A stretch of 43,985 bases of DNA from a virus. The position numbers and the translations under genes were made by a program. The notes under the pieces are model-generated. The model did not search any database and was not told the DNA's origin. It saw nothing but the letters and a program-made list of their open reading frames with translations. Positions within the stretch are counted from its first letter, which is position 1; the number at the start of each line of letters is the position of its first letter. The stretch spans positions 1 through 43,985 of IMG/VR virus record IMGVR_UViG_3300032086_001355; one strand, written 5' to 3'. Of this stretch, positions 40,029 to 43,985 are shown one piece after another.

Positions 40029-41774
40029 ATGAACACGTATCCCGTATGGGTGCAGACAGGTACCCACAAGAAGATGCACGACGACTTCAAGGTCTTCTTG
40101 TGGTGGCTCTGGAAGCAACTGGGACTACCCGACCCGACAGAAGCACAGTACGAGATCGCGGACTACCTTCAGTACGGCCCCAAGCGCCGGATCGTGATGG
40201 CGTTCCGTGGCGTAGGCAAGAGCTGGATCACAGCCGCCTTCGTCCTCTGGTGCCTCATGCGTAACCCGCAAGAGAAGATGATGGTGGTATCGGCCAGCGA
40301 GTACAAGGCTGCCGAGTTCTCCACGTTCACCAAGCAGCTCATCGAGACGCTCCCCCTGTTAAGCTGGCTACAAGCTCGCCCAAAGGACGGACAGCGTGAC
40401 TCGGTGCTTGCCTTCGACGTAGGACCCTCTACGCCCGCACAGGCTCCCTCAGTGCGAGCTGTGGGTGTTACCGGGCAGATGACTGGTGGTCGCGCCACGA
40501 AGGTGATCTTCGATGACATCGAGGTTCCCAACAACTCAGAGACTGAAGGCAAACGAGAGAAGCTGGACAACCGCGCCCGTGAAATGGGTGGTGCTATTCT
40601 GGTACCGGGCGGTGACTCCATTGGACTCGGCACTCCTCAGTCTACACAAACCATCTACAACGGGTTCAGTGAGCGCGGGTACAACCTGCGAGTCTGGCCT
40701 GCGAGGTATCCTGATGAAGAACAAATCCAAAAGTACCAAGGACGTTTGGCTCCCGGCATTCTTCGACGGCTCTCAGACGATAGTAGCTTGGTGGGACGAC
40801 CAGTCGATCCTGCTCGATTCCACGAAGAAGACTTGCTGGAGCGTGAAGCTGAGTATGGAAGAAGTGGATTCGCACTTCAGTTCATGCTCGACACCACACT
40901 CTCTGATGAGAATAGGTACCCGCTCAAACTGAGGGACCTGATCGTCATGGACGTGGACACCGAGCGTGCCCCTGCCCGTATCACGTGGGCAACCTCTGAG
41001 GCGCTCCCAGTGGACAACGTGGGACTCACAGGGGACAGGTACTACCTACCCATGAGCGTCTCCACGAAAGACGAGGACATGCTTCCCTACGAAGCCTCAG
41101 TCCTGTTCGTCGATCCCTCCGGGCGCGGCAAGGATGAGACTGCCTTCTGTGTGGCCAAGATGCTGCATGGACGGGTGTTCGTCAAACGCTGGGGCGGTTT
41201 CACAGGTAACGGTTACGACGAGGTCGTACTCGAAGCTCTGGCTACCATTGCCAAGAACGAGCAGGTGAACGAGGTGTGGACCGAGGACAACTTCGGTGAC
41301 GGCATGTTCAACGCCCTGTTCGCTCCTGTCCTGAACCGGATACATCCCTGTGGCCTTGACGGGTACCGGGTGTCCGGCCAGAAGGAAGCGAGGATGATCG
41401 ACAAGCTCGAACCTGTTATGAACAATCACAGGCTTGTCATTGATAAGTCCATCGTGGAACAACAGTTCAACAACCTGCCAGAAGACGCAGGAGAACGTGC
41501 CCGCTACTACAACCAGTTCTACCAGATGGCATTCGTCACACGTGACAGGGGTGCCCTCAAGCAGGACGATAGACTCGATGTCCTTGCAGAAGCTGTCGGT
41601 TACTTTACCTCGATGGTCGCCAGAGACACTGAGAGGGCCGCTGACAGGACTTCAGAGAAGCAGAAGGACAAGTCCCTTAAGGAGTTCATAAAGGCTGCCC
41701 AGCGTGGCCACACGAAGCGTGACCTGTATCCTGCACCCAAACGTAGGAAGGGTTCGTGGGCACGAAGGCGATAA
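40029..41774 (+). CDS. terminase large subunit (T7 gp19-like)
   Basis: 581 residues (T7 gp19 has 586). Walker A is FRGVGKSW (about residues 59-66), Walker B ATKVIFDDIE near 158, and the coupling region is GTPQSTQTIYN. The nuclease domain begins with VDPSGRGKDET near 358, and TEDNFGDGMF and DDRLDVLAEAV supply the other acidic residues. It powers DNA packaging and cuts concatemers. ATG at 40029 follows CGAGGAGAG. The C-terminus is basic (PAPKRRKGSWARRR), as expected for portal contact. Confidence 0.97.
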   Translation: MNTYPVWVQTGTHKKMHDDFKVFLWWLWKQLGLPDPTEAQYEIADYLQYGPKRRIVMAFRGVGKSWITAAFVLWCLMRNPQEKMMVVSASEYKAAEFSTFTKQLIETLPLLSWLQARPKDGQRDSVLAFDVGPSTPAQAPSVRAVGVTGQMTGGRATKVIFDDIEVPNNSETEGKREKLDNRAREMGGAILVPGGDSIGLGTPQSTQTIYNGFSERGYNLRVWPARYPDEEQIQKYQGRLAPGILRRLSDDSSLVGRPVDPARFHEEDLLEREAEYGRSGFALQFMLDTTLSDENRYPLKLRDLIVMDVDTERAPARITWATSEALPVDNVGLTGDRYYLPMSVSTKDEDMLPYEASVLFVDPSGRGKDETAFCVAKMLHGRVFVKRWGGFTGNGYDEVVLEALATIAKNEQVNEVWTEDNFGDGMFNALFAPVLNRIHPCGLDGYRVSGQKEARMIDKLEPVMNNHRLVIDKSIVEQQFNNLPEDAGERARYYNQFYQMAFVTRDRGALKQDDRLDVLAEAVGYFTSMVARDTERAADRTSEKQKDKSLKEFIKAAQRGHTKRDLYPAPKRRKGSWARRR

Positions 41775-41826
41775 CCTTCCTTTGGACACCTCAAACGCAG
41801 GCTACAGCCTTCCCTTCCAGTCAACT

Positions 41827-41862
41827 GTAAGTCATTGATTGGGAGGGGGGGCCACCCCCAGA
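41827..41862 (+). promoter_or_regulatory. GTAAGTCATTGATT plus G7 hairpin element, copy 6 (possible phage promoter)
   Basis: It repeats the element at 16745: the same 14-mer, then GGGA, seven G, CCA and CCCCCAGAG. It lies 52 bases behind the large terminase stop and before the AT-rich leader. The pairing of two otherwise unrelated loci over 14 plus about 20 bases, with only the two bases between them and the start of the hairpin differing, argues for a recognised signal. Confidence 0.45.
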
Positions 41863-41883
41863 GGGTCAGGATAGAACTATAAT

Positions 41884-41967
41884 GTAACTATAAGTATACT
41901 AATAGTAGACTAAGAGATAACTAAGAGGGGACTGTAAGGGTACTGGTAAGGGTTAATTACCCTTATT
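41884..41967 (+). promoter_or_regulatory. AT-rich leader with repeats, shared with the RNA polymerase leader
   Basis: GTAACTATAAGTATAC then TAATAGT (41884-41906) matches the RNA polymerase leader at 5033-5066 with 11 bases deleted. It is followed by two close copies of ACTAAGAG (41909-41916, 41920-41927) and by the inverted repeat AAGGGT/ACCCTT (41949-41963). A TATAAT occurs at 41878-41883 without a convincing -35. I read the stretch as a promoter or replication-related region; primary origins of T7-like phages are AT-rich and near promoters, but that is inference. Confidence 0.4.
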
Positions 41968-42034
41968 CATATCCTACTACCTCCTTAAAGGTACTGCTCA
42001 TTTCAGAGGAGACTCAGAGGAACAGGAGGCTATT

Positions 42035-42187
42035 ATGGCACATGATCCTCACTACCCGGCACTTCCTGCTGCCTTTGCGACCCGTGTGGAAACAGAGGAG
42101 ATGCACGAGTGCCTTATGGACCTGCACGATGACTTGAAGGACATCCTCGACAAACTTGAGGACATCAGAGAGTTACTCGCAGTGTGA
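42035..42187 (+). CDS. small acidic helical protein, 50 aa
   Basis: ATG at 42035 follows ACAGGAGGC. The N-terminal 18 residues are Pro/Ala-rich; the rest is an acidic amphipathic helix (MHECLMDLHDDLKDILDKLE) likely to form a coiled coil. It occupies the place of T7 gp19.2-19.5 at the right genome end. Function unknown. A hairpin TGGTG/CACCA follows its stop. Confidence 0.65.
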   Translation: MAHDPHYPALPAAFATRVETEEMHECLMDLHDDLKDILDKLEDIRELLAV

Positions 42188-42249
42188 TGGTGTGACACCA
42201 GAGGAGAGCCTCAAAGTTTTGCTATAGTTATCTGAACGGGGTTCATTAC

Positions 42250-42470
42250 GTGGACACGCCGCAGTGGCCCCCGTGCCTCCTTCCTATGCGCGTATCGCGG
42301 GGGGCCAGACCTGCCCGTTTCCCTGCCCGCGAACCTAATGCGCACCCGGCACGCGGCACCTGCCTGTACGCGGTTCGTTCATTATGAGGCACCCGGCAGG
42401 CACGGCACGTCGACGGGCAGGCACGGCACGCTATCCTATGCGGCACTCGCACCCGGCACCCGATATGTTT
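42250..42470. repeat. GC-rich degenerate repeat region (left part)
   Basis: Noncoding, GC-rich, built from variants of GGCACCC, GGCACGG and GGCAGGCACGGCACG, including ACCCGGCACGCGGCAC, AGGCACCCGGCAGGCACGG and GCAGGCACGGCACG. It is interrupted by a T-run and an AT island at 42468-42488. Together with the right part it sits between the last gene and the early region, where T7 carries its short-repeat arrays flanking the terminal repeat. Confidence 0.7.
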
Positions 42471-42501
42471 TTTTCGTATACATTATATGGCCGTCAAATT
42501 A

Positions 42502-42517
42502 GGGGGGGCCATTCCCA
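42502..42517 (+). repeat. G7 hairpin repeat, copy 7 (CCATTCCC variant)
   Basis: Seven G, CCA, TTCCC, AG. The arm differs from the other copies but still pairs with the G tract through G-T pairs, and the GGCCA at the centre is kept. It lies at the AT-rich junction between the two GC repeat arrays. Confidence 0.75.
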
Positions 42518-42522
42518 GTAGA

Positions 42523-42692
42523 CTACCAGTCGACGGCACGGCACCCGGCACGGCACCCGGCACGGCACCCGGCACGATAGCGGGCAGGGTGCTACCAGTC
42601 GACGGCACGGCACCCGGCAGGCAGGCAGGCAGGCACCCGGCAGGCACGGCAAGGGTGCCGGAAAGGGTGCGCAAGGGTGCCGGAAAGGGTGC
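42523..42692. repeat. tandem repeat arrays near the probable genome end
   Basis: Three layers are visible. The 12-mer GGCACGGCACCC is present three times and a half (42535-42576). A 28-base unit starting CTACCAGTCGACGG occurs at 42523-42550 and 42592-42619. GGCA is repeated five times around 42615-42635. Then AAGGGTGCCGGAAAGGGTGC occurs twice with period 22 (42651-42670, 42673-42692). The GGGTGC units are the reverse complement of the GCACCC units, so the single strand can fold into long hairpins. I infer a role like T7 SRL/SRR in concatemer processing. Confidence 0.8.
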
Positions 42693-43232
42693 CTGATAGC
42701 GGGATTATTGCGGGAATTCGGCCAGAATTCGGGCAGGGTGCCGATTATTTCCAAACTAAAATCACCCATAATTCAGTCACTTAGCAGCAATCGGCCATTT
42801 ATTTCCAGAAAAGGCTTGCAATAATCTGGCACGGCGCTAATCTGGGAACCGTCGACGGCCAGCGGATTCTTGGCCACCGGGTTACAAGCCGCACCGTCGA
42901 TCATCCCTGACCGGGAAATGAGCTTGCGGGAATGACCCGCTTCAGAACGGTCGCGAAGGGATACGGGAATATGCTCCAGCGCATTCGACTGGAAACACGG
43001 CACCCGCGAATTAAGCCGCCATCACGTGAGACTTGGGAAGTCGGGAAGCGTGCGAGTAAGTAGAAAATCCGCTGGGAAGTTGACAGTGTTCGCACGTGGA
43101 ATGATCTGGCCGACCGGGCGAAACATTGGAACCCACGTGTAACCCGCTCACATGGCACATGCGTGAGAATTCCGTGCCTGCCTTGATTGGATTCTGGCCG
43201 GAAGTGTACCGCGTCCGTGTTGCATGTGAGCG
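42693..43232. other. noncoding region between repeat arrays and early genes
   Basis: No convincing gene on the + strand. A nested hairpin is present at 42909-42952 (GACCG/CGGTC around GCGGG-AATGA-CCCGC), and GGCCA/TGGCC at about 42860-42877. A TTGACA hexamer stands at 43080-43085 without a good -10 at normal spacing. On the minus strand a 76-codon frame (42773-43003, GTG start) is open but lacks a clear ribosome binding site. By T7 analogy this should hold the true terminal repeat boundary and the host-type early promoters, neither of which I can pin down. Confidence 0.5.
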
Positions 43233-43287
43233 TAGTCGCGCACTGGATTGTATCGTGCGCCTGATGAGGCCCAGCAGGCCGAAACTA
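43233..43287 (+). ncRNA. hammerhead ribozyme, type III, copy 5
   Basis: Elements in order: TAGT (43233-43236), cleavage C43237, stem I GCGCAC/GTGCGC (43238-43243 with 43255-43260) with loop TGGATTGTATC, CTGATGA (43261-43267), stem II GGCC-CAGCA-GGCC (43268-43280), GAAA (43281-43284), and stem III ACTA (43284-43287) pairing with TAGT. All conserved core positions are met. Stem III is the open one and has only four pairs. It is the first of the five in transcription order, 21 bases before the ATG at 43309. Cleavage is predicted between 43237 and 43238. Confidence 0.85.
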
Positions 43288-43308
43288 ACTGAAAATTGGA
43301 GAAATACC

Positions 43309-43497
43309 ATGGCAAATCTCACGAATGAACAACGCAGCGCAATCCTGTCCGCACGTGCCAAGAATCGCAAGGCCGCGATTGCATTGCAGTCGGTCGAACT
43401 GGACGTGCCTAAGGCAGTCGCGGCTCACATGCGTGCAGTCGAGGATTGGGCAAACAAGGCGCTCGCACCCGCTGCGAAAGCCAAGAAAACCGCGTAA
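43309..43497 (+). CDS. first early protein, 62 aa, basic
   Basis: ATG at 43309 follows TTGGAGAAA, downstream of the type III hammerhead; the same frame is open upstream but runs through the ribozyme and is not credible as protein. The product starts MANLTNEQRSAILSARAK, is helical and basic, and ends in Lys/Ala-rich sequence (AAKAKKTA). It is the first gene behind the presumed early promoter region, the place of T7 gene 0.3, but shows no likeness to Ocr, which is acidic. Function unknown. Confidence 0.75.
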   Translation: MANLTNEQRSAILSARAKNRKAAIALQSVELDVPKAVAAHMRAVEDWANKALAPAAKAKKTA

Positions 43498-43504
43498 CAC
43501 GTGA

Positions 43505-43572
43505 CCGAAACGCGCACCCTGCACATGCGGGGTGTCGCGTCCGTGTCCCACGTATCGGGCACGCTGATGAGG
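43505..43572 (+). ncRNA. hammerhead ribozyme, type II, copy 4 (long stem III)
   Basis: CC-GAAA (43505-43510); stem III ACGCG/CGCGT continued by CACCC/GGGTG and a short inner stem, with one bulged T (43510-43540); cleavage triplet GTC ending at 43541; stem I CGTGTCC/GGGCACG (one G-T pair; 43542-43548 with 43557-43563); CTGATGA (43564-43570) and GG. Stem II has two G-C pairs. The loop of stem I (CACGTATC) differs from the other copies. GAGGATAGGA at its end serves the ATG at 43581. Confidence 0.82.
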
Positions 43573-43580
43573 ATAGGAAA

Positions 43581-43727
43581 ATGGCAAAATCGAATAGCAG
43601 TCACCGCGTGCAATCCCGCGCACGTTACGCCGCCGAAACACTGGCAGATACCCGCGCACGCTCGAACGTCGACTGGGTCGCGCTGCGTGCCGAAAATGAC
43701 CGTCGCGCCAAGCTGGCACGCTCGTGA
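43581..43727 (+). CDS. early basic protein, 48 aa
   Basis: ATG at 43581 follows GGATAGGA from the hammerhead end. The protein is very basic (HRVQSRARYAAETLADTRAR; ENDRRAKLARS) and helical, compatible with nucleic-acid binding. Its stop overlaps the next GTG start (GTGA). Function unknown. Confidence 0.7.
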   Translation: MAKSNSSHRVQSRARYAAETLADTRARSNVDWVALRAENDRRAKLARS

Positions 43728-43879
43728 GTCGTCGCCTGAATTGGGCCAACGCGGCCACGTCGCGACTGGCACGCAAGGCGGCTCGTACGCCGTCACGGAT
43801 ACCCGCGAAGGGTTCATACCTGCACGACCTCACGTGCGACATCGTGGCCAAGCGCAATGCGCGACTGGCCGCCAAGTGA
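43724..43879 (+). CDS. early basic protein, 51 aa
   Basis: GTG at 43724 overlaps the previous TGA. The 51-residue product (MSRRLNWANAATSRLARKA..., ending AKRNARLAAK) has many Arg and Lys and few acidic residues. It resembles its upstream neighbour in composition. The stop TGA (43877-43879) is followed at once by the CCGAAAC of the next hammerhead, as at 785-787. Function unknown. Confidence 0.65.
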   Translation: MSRRLNWANAATSRLARKAARTPSRIPAKGSYLHDLTCDIVAKRNARLAAK

Positions 43880-43937
43880 CCGAAACGGTGCCTACACGGG
43901 CCGTCCGCGTGCGACTTTACGGCACGCGCTGATGAGG
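43880..43937 (+). ncRNA. hammerhead ribozyme, type II, copy 1
   Basis: CC-GAAA (43880-43885); stem III ACGGT, bulged G, CC, loop TACAC, GG, GCCGT (43885-43904, one G-T pair); cleavage triplet GTC ending at 43905; stem I CGCGTGC/GCACGCG (43906-43912 with 43922-43928) with loop GACTTTACG; CTGATGA (43929-43935) and GG. Stem II has two G-C pairs. Stem III has exactly the bulge and loop plan of copy 3 with different bases. It serves the gene starting at 43946, identical to 52. The part from 43895 is duplicated at window position 1. Confidence 0.85.
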
Positions 43938-43985
43938 AGAAAATCATGGAAAATCGCAAAACGGTAACACCCACGCAGGTGAGTG
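43895..43985. repeat. terminal duplication, right copy
   Basis: Exact copy of bases 1-91; see the left copy. Joining the ends gives one continuous early region, with the ribozyme at 43880 complete and the gene starting at 43946 continuing as the one at 52. Confidence 0.95.
43946..43985 (+). CDS. 5' fragment of the 53-aa early gene (same as 52-213)
   Basis: ATG at 43946 and the first 13 codons are the same gene as at 52; it is cut by the window end. It should not be counted as a second gene. Confidence 0.8.
   Translation, partial: MENRKTVTPTQVS

Noticed and set aside
41878-41883. TATAAT as a sigma70 -10 box after large terminase
   Set aside because: The -35 position falls in the C-tract of the hairpin repeat; no extended -10.
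42523-42692. CRISPR array
   Set aside because: Units are adjacent or overlapping without unique spacers of constant length and no cas genes are present.
42487-42696. Frame through the tandem repeats
   Set aside because: The repeated Pro/Gly/Thr translation simply mirrors the 12-base repeat and has no gene signals.
43080-43085. Perfect TTGACA as a host-type early promoter
   Set aside because: No acceptable -10 at 16-18 bases downstream; mentioned only as a hexamer.
43501-43932. Long + strand frame across two ribozymes and two small genes
   Set aside because: It runs through both hammerheads and out of frame with the two overlapping small genes that have proper starts and stops; composition is not protein-like.
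1-43985. tRNA genes, integrase or repressor
   Set aside because: No cloverleaf with a T-arm signature and no recombinase or lysogeny repressor pattern was seen on reading; the phage looks strictly lytic.

Overview
The window is an essentially complete genome of a T7-like podovirus (Autographiviridae type). All confident genes lie on the + strand and follow the T7 order: early small genes, single-subunit RNA polymerase, DNA metabolism, portal, scaffold, capsid, tail tube, internal core, fibres, holin, small and large terminase. The first 91 bases recur exactly as the last 91, so this is a circular or circularised assembly cut inside the early region. Base composition is GC-rich, and GTG starts and 4-base stop/start overlaps are frequent. 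The host cannot be named from the sequence; a GC-rich proteobacterium is the natural guess.

Layout. 43233-43985 joined to 1-4994: early region of about 21 very small genes, mostly unrecognised, including a helix-hairpin-helix protein, a zinc ribbon, small membrane proteins and a probable lipoprotein. 5088-7508: phage RNA polymerase. 7486-16612: small genes, SSB (gp2.5-like), RusA-type resolvase, amidase/lysozyme, primase-helicase, dNTP diphosphohydrolase-like protein, DNA polymerase, GIY-YIG-like (T5orf172/MUG113) protein, membrane/holin-like protein and 5'-3' exonuclease, closed by a structured RNA and a strong terminator. 16821-38045: virion genes. 38057-41774: lysis and packaging genes, with two overlapping HExxH metallopeptidase genes between small and large terminase. 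41775-43232: AT-rich regulatory stretch, one small gene, then GC-rich repeat arrays that sit where T7 has its terminal-repeat-flanking SRL/SRR arrays.

The most striking content is a set of five hammerhead self-cleaving ribozyme motifs in the early region (43233-43287, 43505-43572, 43880-43937, 788-841, 1688-1745). Four are type II permutations with closed stems I and III and only two G-C pairs in stem II. They fill the whole gap between one gene's stop codon and the next gene's Shine-Dalgarno, and the GAGGA ribosome binding site is built from the ribozyme core. The fifth is a type III permutation with a normal stem II. Stems differ between copies by compensatory changes while the catalytic core is invariant. 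My inference is that they cut the early polycistronic transcript into units, as RNase III sites do in T7, leaving a hairpin on the new 5' end and, for type II copies, one on the new 3' end.

A second unexplained system is a short hairpin-forming repeat (six or seven G, CCA, then a pyrimidine-rich arm) found seven times at gene ends. Two of the seven copies carry the same 14-base sequence upstream and may mark promoters for the phage polymerase.
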